From an uncultured Lachnospiraceae bacterium (GTDB lineage: Bacteria; Bacillota; Clostridia; Lachnospirales; Lachnospiraceae): 64,000 bases of DNA. This document shows, piece after piece, positions 16,107-26,100 of this stretch (within the stretch, counting starts at the first letter, position 1; every line of letters begins with the position of its first letter). The notes under the pieces are model-generated. The model was not told the DNA's origin. It did no database searches and saw nothing but the letters and a program-made list of their open reading frames with translations. The translations under genes were made by a program, and so were the position numbers. The stretch covers positions 55,361 through 119,360 of the forward strand of contig ONBT01000002.1 in the NCBI GenBank assembly GCA_900316075.1. Direction: 5' to 3'.

Positions 16107-17714
16107 TCACGCCTTCCCGTGCTTCTTGGCTGCCCCTACGAAGCCCGCAAAAAGGGGATGGGGCCGGTTGGGCCGGGACTTAAGCTCCGGATGGGCCTGG
16201 GTAGCAATGAAGAAGGGATGGTCGGGAATTTCAATCATCTCAACGATGTGGCCGTCGGGAGACGTGCCGCAGACAGACATGCCGGCCTTCTCCAGGTCAG
16301 CCCGGTACTCATTGTTCACCTCGTACCGGTGACGGTGGCGCTCGGAGATCTCCGTCGTCCCGTAAAGTTTCTCGGCAAGGCTTCCGGCCTTCAGCTTGCA
16401 GGGATAAGCCCCCAGCCGCAGGGTTCCGCCCAGGTCGTCTTCGTCACTGTGGTCAGGCAGGAAGGCAATGACCGGATGCGTCGTCTTCGCATTGAACTCT
16501 ATGGAATTTGCATCGGCGTAGCCCACCGCGTTTCTCGCGAACTCGATGATGGAAAGCTGCATGCCCAGGCAGAGACCCAGGTAGGGAACCCCATGGGTCC
16601 GGGCATAATTGATGGCGCAGATCATACCCGGAATGCCCCGGTCACCGAAGCCGCCGGGCACCAGTATACCGTCCACGTCGGAAAGTACCTGTTCTACATT
16701 ATTCTCATCAACAGTCTCGGAGTCCACCCACTTGATGTCGACCCCGGTCCGGTTCTTGATGCCGCCGTGCTTTAATGCCTCGACGACCGAGATATAGGCG
16801 TCGTGCAGCTGGGTGTACTTGCCGACGATGGCAATCTTCACGGAAGAATCGAGGGAGTAGAGGGTATCCACCATGTCCTTCCAGTCCGTCAGGTCCGGTT
16901 CCGGGCAGGGCAGGTCCAGGCACTGGCAGGCCACTTCGGCCAGGTGCTCATGCTCCATGGCAAGAGGAGCCTCGTAGATACTCTTCAGATTCAGGTTCTT
17001 CAGTACATGGGAAGCGGGAACGTTGCAGAAAAGGGCAATCTTCTCCTTCAGTTCGTCGTCAAAGTCCACCTCGGACCGGCAGACGATGACATCGGGCCAG
17101 AGACCCATTCCCTGCATGGTCTTGACAGCCATCTGGGTCGGCTTCGTCTTGATTTCCTCGGAAGCGTGCAGGTAGGGCAGAAGGGAAACCAGAAGGAGCA
17201 TGGAGTTCTTCGGGCCTACCTCATGCTGGAACTGGCGGATAGCCTCCAGGAAGGGCTGGGACTCGATGTCACCGACCGTGCCCCCGACCTCGATGATGGC
17301 GATATGGGTGTCGTTGTCCGAAGTGTTCCGGTAGAAGCGGCTCTTGATCTCATTCGTCACATGGGGAATAACCTGGACCGTATGGCCGCCGAAGTCGCCC
17401 CGCCGCTCCTTCTCGAGGATGGACCAGTAGACCTTGCCGGAGGTGACATTGGAGTTCTTGTCCAGGCTCTCGTCGATGAAACGCTCGTAGTGGCCGAGGT
17501 CCAGGTCCGTCTCCGTCCCGTCGTCCGTTACGAAAACCTCCCCGTGCTGGATGGGGTTCATGGTGCCGGGGTCGATATTGAGGTAAGGGTCGAACTTCTG
17601 CATGGTCACCTTGTAGCCCCGCGCTTTGAGGAGTCGGCCCAGGGAAGCCGCCGTGATGCCCTTGCCGAGTCCCGACACAACGCCGCCGGTTACGAATACG
17701 TATTTGACGCTCAT
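16107..17714 (-). CDS. pyrG: CTP synthase
   Basis: The 535-residue enzyme aminates UTP to CTP using glutamine and ATP. The N-terminal synthetase domain starts [26 protein letters not shown], a P-loop. The C-terminal glutamine amidotransferase carries GLCLGMQ (nucleophile Cys) and a terminal [11 protein letters not shown] (His-x-Glu). Length and motifs are complete. The leader holds a strong hairpin with a U-rich tail directly ahead of the ribosome binding site, which suggests attenuation. Confidence 0.97.
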   Translation of the reverse strand: MSVKYVFVTGGVVSGLGKGITAASLGRLLKARGYKVTMQKFDPYLNIDPGTMNPIQHGEVFVTDDGTETDLDLGHYERFIDESLDKNSNVTSGKVYWSILEKERRGDFGGHTVQVIPHVTNEIKSRFYRNTSDNDTHIAIIEVGGTVGDIESQPFLEAIRQFQHEVGPKNSMLLLVSLLPYLHASEEIKTKPTQMAVKTMQGMGLWPDVIVCRSEVDFDDELKEKIALFCNVPASHVLKNLNLKSIYEAPLAMEHEHLAEVACQCLDLPCPEPDLTDWKDMVDTLYSLDSSVKIAIVGKYTQLHDAYISVVEALKHGGIKNRTGVDIKWVDSETVDENNVEQVLSDVDGILVPGGFGDRGIPGMICAINYARTHGVPYLGLCLGMQLSIIEFARNAVGYADANSIEFNAKTTHPVIAFLPDHSDEDDLGGTLRLGAYPCKLKAGSLAEKLYGTTEISERHRHRYEVNNEYRADLEKAGMSVCGTSPDGHIVEMIEIPDHPFFIATQAHPELKSRPNRPHPLFAGFVGAAKKHGKA

Positions 17715-17726
17715 ACTACCGCCTTT

Positions 17727-17775
17727 CGAAAAACACCAAAAGACATAGAAAGCGCATCCTCGCGCCTTCTATGTC
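17727..17775 (-). promoter_or_regulatory. pyrG leader hairpin, possible attenuator
   Basis: On the minus strand GACATAGAAGGCGC and GCGCTTTCTATGTC pair around a short loop. A TTTTGGTGTTTTTC tract follows directly, then the ribosome binding site. In several Firmicutes pyrG is controlled by CTP-dependent attenuation. The start here does not look like the GGGC start of that system, so the mechanism is open. Confidence 0.55.
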
Positions 17776-17797
17776 CGATAAACACAAAATCTAAGTC

Positions 17798-17826
17798 ATT
17801 ATAACAGGCAAAAGCCCGGGTTGCAA
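17798..17826 (-). promoter_or_regulatory. pyrG promoter
   Basis: TTGCAA (17826-17821), 17 bases, TATAAT (17803-17798). The -35 box sits in the loop of the preceding terminator. Confidence 0.75.
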
Positions 17827-17837
17827 TCCCGGGTTTT
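17810..17837. terminator. Terminator after the ANTAR regulator gene
   Basis: AAAAGCCCGGG-TTGCAAT-CCCGGGTTTT forms a hairpin with short T runs on both strands. It overlaps the pyrG promoter. Confidence 0.65.
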
Positions 17838-17868
17838 CACCACGCCGGAGCAGGTCCGGCGAAAATCT

Positions 17869-18411
17869 TCACTCCGCATGGTAGAGGATTGTCCGGGCGA
17901 CTTCCGTCACCGGCACCCTTAAGTCCATGCTTCTCTTCTGCAGAAAACGGTGGGCCTCCGCTTCTGTCATGCCTCGCTCTTCTGTCAGATATTCTTTTGC
18001 CTCGTTGACGATTGCCCGGTCGTTGACCGTCTTCTTCTTCGGCCGCAGTGCCTCGTCCATCCGCCGCTCGTCGAGCTGGGAAAGAATCCGCACGGAGCCG
18101 ATGAGTTCCGAGCTTTTCACCGGCAGCATCAGTTTGAATATCTCTTCGCTGTCCATCTGGGCAAGTACGGCAGGGTGTCCGACGACCAGGAAGTATGCCT
18201 CTTCTCCCAGCCGCTCACAAAGGGCGTCTGCCGAAATGTCGAGAAGACGCGGGGAACAGATGACTACGCCTCCGCCCATGTCCTTGACGGCCCTGGTCGC
18301 ATCCGCGCCGGACCGGACCTGGGCTCTCACCTTCATCCCGCTCTTCGTAATGATGTCAGCTACGGAGCTGCGCGTCGCGTCGTCAAGTATGGCGATTACG
18401 ATTCGCTCCAT
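17869..18411 (-). CDS. ANTAR-domain regulator with a degenerate receiver
   Basis: The 180-residue protein has an N-terminal receiver-like fold (residues about 1-120). It ends with an ANTAR RNA-binding domain (about 125-178), seen as NDRAIVNEAKEYLTEERGMTEAEAHRFLQKRSMDLRVPVTEVARTIL. ANTAR proteins prevent transcription termination by binding paired hairpins in leader RNAs. The position that normally holds the phosphorylated Asp reads VVICSPRLLD, so Ser appears to replace it. It follows glnA by 24 bases and is probably the last gene of the nitrogen block. Likely targets are the amt and gltB leaders. Confidence 0.85.
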   Translation of the reverse strand: MERIVIAILDDATRSSVADIITKSGMKVRAQVRSGADATRAVKDMGGGVVICSPRLLDISADALCERLGEEAYFLVVGHPAVLAQMDSEEIFKLMLPVKSSELIGSVRILSQLDERRMDEALRPKKKTVNDRAIVNEAKEYLTEERGMTEAEAHRFLQKRSMDLRVPVTEVARTILYHAE

Positions 18412-18434
18412 TCCACCACCTCAGAATATGTTAA

Positions 18435-19757
18435 TTAGTATGTAATCATATATCTATCGCGTTCCCATTCGCTGATGCTGGTGCGGTACTCGTCCCATTC
18501 CTTGTACTTTCCGGCCAGGTACTGGCGGTATACATGCTCGCCGAGGACTTCCTTGATCAGGGGATCCTTCTTCATTTCCTTCAGGGCCTCATGGAGAGAG
18601 CCAGGCAGGGACTGGATACCGTGGGCTTCCCGCTCGTCTTCTGTCATGGCAAAGATGTTCGAGGTCTCCTCAGCGGGAACTTCCATCTGCTTCTCGATGC
18701 CGTCGAGGCCGGCTGCCAGGCAGAGGGCGAACTCGAGGTAGGGGTTGGTCGAAGGGTCCGGGCAGCGGAGCTCGACACGGGTAGAAGCGCCTCGCGCTGC
18801 GGGAATCCGGATCAGGGCAGAACGGTTTGAAGTAGACCATGCCATGTAGCAGGGTGCCTCGTAGCCGGGAACCAGACGCTTATACGAGTTGACAGTCGGA
18901 TTCGTGATGGCGGCCATTGCCTTCATATGGTGAAGGATTCCGGCGATGAACTGGTAAGCCTCCTTGGAAAGCTGGCGCTCGTCCGTGGGATCGAAGAAGA
19001 TATTCTTCCCGTCCTTGAAGAGGGACATATTCGTATGCATGCCGGAGCCGTTGACGCCTTCGAGGGGCTTGGGCATGAAAGTCGCATGCAGGCCGTTCCG
19101 CTGGGCCGTGGTCTTGACGGTCAGCTTGAAGGTCATGATCTTGTCGGCCGTAGCCAGGGCGTCCGCGTACTTGAAGTCAATCTCGTGCTGGCCCTTGGCA
19201 ACCTCGTGGTGGGAAGCTTCAATTTCGAAGCCCATCTTCTCGAGGAGGAGGGAAATCTCACGACGGGTGTCGGAGCCCCGGTCCAGGGGAGCCAGGTCGA
19301 AGTAGCCGGCATTGTCACCGGTCGTGGTCGTGGGCCGTCCTTCCTCGTCGGTGGCGAAGAGGAAGAACTCAAGCTCGGGTCCGACGTTGAAGGAATAGCC
19401 CTTGTCCGCTGCCTTCTGAAGCTCTCTCTTCAGAACATTTCTCGGGTCGCCGGCAAACGGTGTGCCGTCGGGATTATAGACGTCGCAGATGAAACGGGCA
19501 ACCTTTCCCTTCTGGGGTCTCCAGGGGAAAATCACGAAGCTGTCGAGGTCCGGGCGCAGGTACTGGTCGGACTCGTAGATGCGGGCAAATCCCTCGATGG
19601 AGGAGCCGTCAATCATGATCTGATTGTCCATGGCCTTCTCCAGCTGGCTTCTCGTGATGGCGACATTCTTCAGCTGGCCGAAGATGTCGGTGAACTGCAT
19701 ACGGATGAAGGCTATGTCCTCGTCCTCAACGATTTTTCTGATATCATCCTTTGTCAT
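18435..19757 (-). CDS. glnA: Glutamine synthetase, GSI-alpha type
   Basis: The 440-residue enzyme makes glutamine from glutamate, ammonia and ATP. Visible segments are the [23 protein letters not shown] active-site region, [23 protein letters not shown] and [31 protein letters not shown]. The length and lack of an adenylylation-type insert place it in the GSI-alpha group, which is usually controlled by feedback. The preceding gene is asnB and the next is the ANTAR regulator. The start has AAGGAG ahead. Confidence 0.97.
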   Translation of the reverse strand: MTKDDIRKIVEDEDIAFIRMQFTDIFGQLKNVAITRSQLEKAMDNQIMIDGSSIEGFARIYESDQYLRPDLDSFVIFPWRPQKGKVARFICDVYNPDGTPFAGDPRNVLKRELQKAADKGYSFNVGPELEFFLFATDEEGRPTTTTGDNAGYFDLAPLDRGSDTRREISLLLEKMGFEIEASHHEVAKGQHEIDFKYADALATADKIMTFKLTVKTTAQRNGLHATFMPKPLEGVNGSGMHTNMSLFKDGKNIFFDPTDERQLSKEAYQFIAGILHHMKAMAAITNPTVNSYKRLVPGYEAPCYMAWSTSNRSALIRIPAARGASTRVELRCPDPSTNPYLEFALCLAAGLDGIEKQMEVPAEETSNIFAMTEDEREAHGIQSLPGSLHEALKEMKKDPLIKEVLGEHVYRQYLAGKYKEWDEYRTSISEWERDRYMITY

Positions 19758-19783
19758 TCTTTTTCTCCTTATTCATTTGACAT

Positions 19784-19800
19784 GACTAATGTAAAGCGCC
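19784..19800 (+). repeat. GACTAATGTAAAGCGCC motif copy ahead of glnA
   Basis: A full copy, 27 bases upstream of the glnA start and antisense. A half copy, GAATAATATT, lies in the sense orientation at the asnB stop (19838 region). The near-identical sense sequence TACTAATGTAAAGCGCC begins the metQ coding region. Confidence 0.6.
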
Positions 19801-19840
19801 AAAGGGGTACGTAAATTTCGTCTTTCCTGAAGCAAAAATA

Positions 19841-21445
19841 TTATTCTCCTGAAGCTCCATAGTTCGACAGCACTCTCGCCGAAGGGTCGTTGACTTCCGC
19901 AAGGCCCGGCCAGGTCTTATTGGGCATCCAGAAGTCGGGAATCATCCGGGCCTGACCCGGATAGAACTCTTCGAAGAGCTCGCGGTAGAGGAGACTCTCC
20001 TTGGTGAAGGGCGGCCGGTAGGTATACTTCGCTGCCTTCTTCATGAATTCATCGTCCGTGTACTTACTTTCCGCGTATTCCTTGATCTCATCCACCATGG
20101 AGTGGCCGACGGCATCGGAGAATGCGGCCTTTTCCCGGAAGAGAATCTCCCGGGGCAGGAAGCCGGCCCGGTCGAAGGCGTGGCGCAGAAGGTACTTGCC
20201 CTTGCCGTAGGTGTTGACCTTGACGGCGGGGTCAAGGGACATGACGTAGTCCGCGAAGGCCAGGTCGCCGAAGGGAACCCGGGCCTCCAGAGAGTTGACC
20301 GAAATGCAGCGGTCCGCCCGGAGTACATCATAATAATGCAGTTCCCGCACCCGCTTCTGGGCTTCGGTCTGGAAGTCCGCCGGGGTGGGCGCAAAGTCCG
20401 TATACTTGTAGCCGAAGAGCTCGTCACTTACCTCCCCGGTCAGGAGAACCCGGATATCCGTGTTCTCATGGATGTACTTGCAAAGGAGGTACATGCCGAC
20501 CGAAGCCCGGATGGTCGTGATGTCCCAGGTGCCGAGAGCCTTGATGAGCTCGGGAAGGACGCCGATGACCTGGTCACGCGTCATGATGACTTCCGTGTGG
20601 TCCGTGCCCAGGTACTCTGCGGTCTCCCGCGCGTACTTGAGGTCGATGGGCCGCACGTCCATGCCGACGGCAAAGGTCCGAAGGGGCTTGTCCGAAAGCC
20701 GCTGGGCAATCGAGCATACAAGGGATGAATCCAGGCCGCCCGAAAGGAGATAGCCTACGGGCATATCGGAGTCGAGGCGCTTCGAAACCGCCTTTACAAG
20801 GAGGCGGCGGATCTTGTCCCCGGCCTCGTCCGGGTCGTCCTGCAGGACTCTCGTAACTGCCCCCGGGTCATAGTACTGGGTGAAGGTTCCCTCTTTTCCG
20901 TCCTTTCCGGATACATAGTAATATCCGGGCGGGAAGGGCTTGATCTCTCCGGCTGCCACTTCCACAAGGTTCTTGGGCTCCGAGGCAAAAACAAAAGAAC
21001 CATCTTCCTGCTTGCAGTAGAAAAGGGGCCGGATACCGATGGGGTCCCGGGCCGCTATGAAGCGGTCTTCTTTTGAATCATAGATCACGCAGGCATATTC
21101 CGCGTCCAGAAGTCCGAACATCTTCACGCCGAACTCCCGATAGAGGGGAAGCAGGACTTCGCAGTCCGATGTACTCTTGAAGGAATAGCCTCTGGTGACA
21201 AGCTCTGCCCGGATGGGGCGGAAGCCGTAGATTTCCCCGTTGCAGACGACCTTGTCGCCGTCCAGGGAAAAGGGCTGCATGCCGGCCTCACTGACGCCCA
21301 TGATCGTCAGCCGCTGGAAGGCGATACTGCCCATCCCGGCGGTCTCAATCCGTTCGCCGTCCGGCCCCCGTGTTCTGGTTTTTTCCAGACACTTTTTCAG
21401 GACCTCATCCGATATCCTGTGTTCGCTCGCGAATACCGTACACAT
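19841..21445 (-). CDS. asnB: Asparagine synthase (glutamine-hydrolysing)
   Basis: The 534-residue enzyme amidates aspartate using glutamine and ATP. Cys2 after the start Met (MCTVFASEHRISDEV) is the nucleophile of the class II amidotransferase domain. RGPDGERIETAGMGSIAFQRLTIMG and VVCNGEIYGF are typical of that domain, and the synthetase domain has the PP-loop LLSGGLDSSLVCSIA. It sits between gltD and glnA, so it uses glutamine produced by the same block. The 170-base leader contains a strong hairpin. Confidence 0.95.
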   Translation of the reverse strand: MCTVFASEHRISDEVLKKCLEKTRTRGPDGERIETAGMGSIAFQRLTIMGVSEAGMQPFSLDGDKVVCNGEIYGFRPIRAELVTRGYSFKSTSDCEVLLPLYREFGVKMFGLLDAEYACVIYDSKEDRFIAARDPIGIRPLFYCKQEDGSFVFASEPKNLVEVAAGEIKPFPPGYYYVSGKDGKEGTFTQYYDPGAVTRVLQDDPDEAGDKIRRLLVKAVSKRLDSDMPVGYLLSGGLDSSLVCSIAQRLSDKPLRTFAVGMDVRPIDLKYARETAEYLGTDHTEVIMTRDQVIGVLPELIKALGTWDITTIRASVGMYLLCKYIHENTDIRVLLTGEVSDELFGYKYTDFAPTPADFQTEAQKRVRELHYYDVLRADRCISVNSLEARVPFGDLAFADYVMSLDPAVKVNTYGKGKYLLRHAFDRAGFLPREILFREKAAFSDAVGHSMVDEIKEYAESKYTDDEFMKKAAKYTYRPPFTKESLLYRELFEEFYPGQARMIPDFWMPNKTWPGLAEVNDPSARVLSNYGASGE

Positions 21446-21518
21446 AATTTTTCTTCCTCTCCAAACTTTTATCTATACACGCAGTGCGTATTTGGCATTT
21501 GATGTCCTTCGCTGCGTG

Positions 21519-21544
21519 CGGCGGAAGTTCTGCCTCTTCCGCCG
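21519..21544 (-). repeat. Strong hairpin in the asnB leader
   Basis: A perfect nine-bp stem, CGGCGGAAG/CTTCCGCCG, has the eight-base loop AGGCAGAA. No T run follows, so it is not a terminator. It could be an RNA-binding site or an mRNA stability element between gltD and asnB. Confidence 0.5.
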
Positions 21545-21615
21545 GATATCTGCTTTGTACGTTTTTCGCCTTGTTCGTGCTCTCCGACGGAAAATCCCGT
21601 CCACGAAAAGACCTT

Positions 21616-23169
21616 TTACAAAGCAGTGTATCCCATGAGGTACTCGTCGATGGCCCGGGCACAGGCGCGACCCTCAGCAATGGCCCAAACGACGAGGGAC
21701 TGGCCGCGGTGCATATCCCCGGCCGTGAAGACTTTTTCGGCCGATGTGGCGTATGCCCCGGCCTCGGTAACTATGCGGTTTCTCTTGTCCAGACCTGCCC
21801 CGAAGGCCTCGGCCGTATATTCCTCTGCCCCGAGGAAGCCGGCGGCCGTCAGCAGAAGGTCACAGGGGAGGACTTGCTCAGACCCCTTGACCTGGACGAG
21901 TTTTCCGTCTTCGAATTTCACCTTCACCGTGGTGACAGTATTGATATGGCCGCTTTCGTCTGTGCCCACCTCTTTGACGGTGGTCTCATAGACTCTGGGG
22001 TCGGCCCCGAAAACCTTGATGGCTTCTTCATGCCCGTAGTCGGTCTTCTTGACCTTGGGCCACTCGGGCCAGGGATTGGTGGGAAGGCGCTTTTCGGGCG
22101 GCTCCGGCATCATCTCGATACAGGTGACGGATTTCGCCCCCTGACGGATGGCCGTGCCCAGGCAGTCATTTCCGGTATCGCCGCCGCCGACGATGACGAC
22201 GTTCTTGCCGGCTGCGCTGATGAAGGAAGGCTCCCCCTTCCCCTTGCCATTGGCGAAGGACAGGATATAGTCTTCTCCTTTTTCAAGGAGGGTCTTTGTA
22301 TTGGAAGAAAGGTAGTCGACGGCGAAGTAGACGCCTGCTGCCTTCTCAATTCCCTTGGCGTCAAGGGCCCGGGCCTTCTTCGCCCCGCAGCAGAGAGCTA
22401 CGGCATCGTATTCTTTCAGAATGTCGGCTGCGCTGATGGCCGTGGAAGCCGCATCCCGCTCGGGATAGCCTTCACTCTTTTTCTTCTTCCGGCCCACGTC
22501 ACAGGAAGTCTTGAACTCAACGCCCTCTTCCTCCATGAGCTTGACCCGGCGGTCAACGATCTCCTTGCCCAGTTTCTGATTGGGGATACCATACATGAGA
22601 AGGCCCCCAATCCGGTCGCTCTTTTCAAAGACCGTGACATTATGCCCCCGGCGGTTCAGGGTATCGGCCACCGCAAGGCCGGCAGGGCCGCTTCCTATGA
22701 CCGCAATCTTCTTTCCACTGCGGACGGCAGGAATTCTGGGCTTGACCCAGCCTTCGGAAAAGCCCTTCTCAATCAGGAAGAGCTCATTATTATGCGTCGT
22801 GACGGGGTCAGAATCCATCCCGCAGATACATGCCTTCTCGCAGAGGGCCGGGCAGACCCGACCGGTGAACTCCGGGAAGTTCGAGGTCTTCGTCAGACGC
22901 TCGAGACCGTTCCAGTAGTCCCCCCGCCAGATGCAGTCGTTCCACTCGGGAATATTATTATGAAGGGGACAGCCCGTGAACATGCCGGAAAGGTTAATGC
23001 AGGACTGGCACATGGGGACGCCGCAGTTCATGCAGCGGCCGCCCTGCTCCTTCCGTTCCTCTTCATTGAGATGGGTGTGGAACTCGTCGAAAGTTTTGAT
23101 TCGTTCGGATACCGGGATATCCCCGTCATCCTTTCTATTGTAATCCAGAAAGCCTGTGGCTTTTCCCAT
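21616..23169 (-). CDS. gltD: Glutamate synthase small subunit
   Basis: The 517-residue FAD protein passes electrons from NADPH to the large subunit. The N-terminus carries Cys residues for two 4Fe-4S clusters (CMNCGVPMCQSC ... GCPLHNNIPEWND). Two nucleotide-binding folds are visible, AVIGSGPAGLAVADTLNRRGHNVTVFE for FAD and VVIVGGGDTGNDCLG for NADPH. The gene begins five bases after gltB and is surely co-transcribed. Length is normal. Confidence 0.96.
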   Translation of the reverse strand: MGKATGFLDYNRKDDGDIPVSERIKTFDEFHTHLNEEERKEQGGRCMNCGVPMCQSCINLSGMFTGCPLHNNIPEWNDCIWRGDYWNGLERLTKTSNFPEFTGRVCPALCEKACICGMDSDPVTTHNNELFLIEKGFSEGWVKPRIPAVRSGKKIAVIGSGPAGLAVADTLNRRGHNVTVFEKSDRIGGLLMYGIPNQKLGKEIVDRRVKLMEEEGVEFKTSCDVGRKKKKSEGYPERDAASTAISAADILKEYDAVALCCGAKKARALDAKGIEKAAGVYFAVDYLSSNTKTLLEKGEDYILSFANGKGKGEPSFISAAGKNVVIVGGGDTGNDCLGTAIRQGAKSVTCIEMMPEPPEKRLPTNPWPEWPKVKKTDYGHEEAIKVFGADPRVYETTVKEVGTDESGHINTVTTVKVKFEDGKLVQVKGSEQVLPCDLLLTAAGFLGAEEYTAEAFGAGLDKRNRIVTEAGAYATSAEKVFTAGDMHRGQSLVVWAIAEGRACARAIDEYLMGYTAL

Positions 23170-23174
23170 GACAC

Positions 23175-26100
23175 TTACCCCGCTATTTCCCTGAACGCTT
23201 CTTCTTCGGCTTCTGCTCTTGTAAAGCCCTTCTCCTCATACCGGCTGATGACGGAGAGAATCTTCCGATAGTCGTTCGGCATGATTTTCTTGAAGGAAGG
23301 CAGATAGGTATCGAAATCGGAAAGAACTTTCCTGCCCACCTCGGAATCCGTCTCCTTGACGAATTCTTCAAGGATTTCCTTGAGCTCAGCCATGTCCGCC
23401 TTTTCGGTCAGCGGTTCCATGGTGACCATATCCATATTCAGTTTTGTATACAGGCTGTGGTCCGGGTCAAGGACATAGGCGATGCCGCCGCTCATGCCGG
23501 CCGCGAAGTTCCTGCCGACAGGACCGAGGATGACGGCCCGGCCGCCGGTCATGTACTCAAGACCGTGGTCGCCGCAGCCCGTGGAAACGGCCGTCGCACC
23601 GGAGTTCCGGACGCAGAAGCGTTCCCCGGCCACTCCGTTGATGAAGAGCTTGCCGCTTGTCGCCCCGTATAGGGCCACATTTCCTACGATGATATTCGTC
23701 GCCGGGTCGAAAGAAACCTTCTTCGGAGGCACAATGACAATCTTGCCGCCGGAAAGACCCTTGCCGACTCCGTCGTTGGCGTCGCCGGTCAGGCGGATGG
23801 TCACGCCCTTGGGCAGGAAGCCGCCCAGAGACTGGCCGGCCCCGCCGGAGGCCTCAATGGTATAGGTGTCGTCCGAAAGCGTACTCTTGAATTTCCGCGT
23901 CACCTGGGAACCGAAGAGGGAGCCCAGGGCCCGGTCGGGGGAATTGACCTCGACCTTGACCGTATGGGGCTTGCCGTCCAGCTTCATGGCCGGGAGAATC
24001 TGGGATTCGTCGATGGTCTTGTCCAGGTGGAAGTCGTAGATCTTCTCCGGTTCGAAGTGGCTGGGACCCGCTACCGCTGCGGGCTTCAGGATGTTCGAAA
24101 GGTCGACCGTCTCAGCGATATGGGTAATCTGGTGCTCGTTCATAGCCAGGCACTCACTGTGGCCCACCATCTCGTCGATGGTCTTGAAGCCCAGGGAGGC
24201 CATGATTTCCCGAAGCTGCCGGGCCGTGAAGAGCATGAAGTTCATGACGTCTTCCGGCCGGCCCTTGAAGCGGCCCCGCAGGCACTCGTTCTGGGTGGCG
24301 ATGCCGACCGGGCAGGTATCCTTGGAGCAGACCCGCATCATCATGCAGCCCATGGACACAAGAACTGCCGTGGCAAAGCCGAATTCCTCGGCCCCGAGCA
24401 GGCAGGCGATGGCCACATCCTTGCCGGATACAAGCTTCCCGTCCGTTTCCAGGATGACCCGGTCACGGAGATTATTCTCAATCAGAGCCCGATTGGCCTC
24501 GGCGAGACCCAGCTCCCAGGGCAGGCCGGTATTGTGAATCGAAGTAATGGGCGCCGCACCGGTGCCGCCGTCGAAGCCTGAAATCAGGATGACCTGGGCT
24601 CCGGCCTTGGCTACACCGCAGGCGATGGTGCCGACCCCGTGTTCAGATACCAGTTTAACAGAAATCCGGGCGTCGGGATTGGCGTTCTTCAGGTCGTAGA
24701 TCAGCTCTGCCAGGTCCTCGATTGAATAGATGTCATGATGAGGCGGGGGCGAGATCAGGGCCACGCCGGGTGTCGAGTAGCGAATCTTCGCGACAATGGG
24801 ATAGACCTTCTTGCCGGGCAGGTTGCCGCCCTCGCCGGGCTTGGCTCCCTGGGCTACCTTGATCTGAATCTCGTTGCCGGAGTTTAAGTATTCCGACGTA
24901 ACGCCAAAGCGGGCAGAAGCCACCTGCTTGACGGCGGAATTGGCCTCGGTTCCGTAGCGGGCCGGGTCTTCGCCGCCCTCACCGGTATTGGACCGGCCGC
25001 CCAGCCGGTTCATGGCGATGGCCATGGTCTCGTGGGCCTCTCTCGAAAGGGAGCCGAAGGACATGGCCCCGGTCTGGAAGCGCTTCACAATCTCCTCTTC
25101 CGGTTCTACGTCCGAAAGGGGAATGGGCTTCTTCACGGGATTGAAACGGAGGAGGCCTCTCAAGGTATGGGGCAGTTCATTGTCCGTCATGTCGGCGTAC
25201 TTCTTGAACTCCTCATAATCATTGTTCCGAACTGCCCGCTGCAGGGCAATGATCGTATAGGGATTGAAGAGGTGGTCCTCCCGCTTGTCGCCGGAGAACT
25301 GGCGGTGGTAGCCGGGGGAATCCAGAGTCGTATCCGTCGCAAGGCCCAGCGGGTCAAAGGCCGCGGTATGGCGGACGTTGACGCCCTCGGCGATTTCATC
25401 GAGGCCTATGCCGCCGACTCTGGATACGGTCCCTGTGAAGTACTCGTCCGTGACTTCCTTCGAAAGGCCGACCGCCTCGAAAATACGGGCCGACTGGTAG
25501 GACTGCAGGGTGGAAATGCCCATCTTCGCAGCGACTTTGACGATTCCCTTGAGGAGGGCCTGATTGTAGTCGTCGATGGCCGTGTGGTAATCCTTGTCCA
25601 GAGTTCCTTCCCGGATCATCTCCGCAATGCACTCATGGGCCAGGTAAGGATATACGGCCCGGGCTCCGAAGGACAGGAGGGCCGCCGTCTGATGGACGTC
25701 CCGGGGCTCAGCGGATTCTATGATGAGTGATACCGCCGTCCTCTTCTTCGTCCGGACCAGATGCTGCTCAACAGCCGATACAGCAAGCAGCGACGGAATC
25801 GGCACGTGGTTTTCGTCCACGCCCCGGTCCGAAAGGATAACGATATTGAAGCCCTTGGCCGCTGCCCGGTCCACCCGCAGCATGAGCTGGTCCAGAGCCT
25901 TCTTGAGGGAAGTGTTCCGGTAGTAGATGATGGGGATGACCTTGGCCCGAAGACCCGGCTCGTTTAAGGACTCGATTTTCAGCATGTCGGTCCCGGTCAG
26001 GATGGGGTTGTCCACCTCGAGGACGCGGCAATTGGCCCCGTCGTCCGAAAGGAGGTTGCCGTCGGAGCCGATATAGATGGTCGTATCCGTGACAATCTTC

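Noticed and set aside
19784..19800. The recurrent motif read as a -10 promoter box (TTTACATTAGTC on the gene strand)
   Set aside because: At pyk and rpsL near-perfect promoters lie further upstream, and the motif has no consistent -35 box at 17 bases. Copies also occur after stop codons and inside genes.
19758..19840. Glutamine riboswitch or ANTAR target ahead of glnA
   Set aside because: The gap is only 83 bases and shows no paired hairpins with suitable loops; only the recurrent motif is present.
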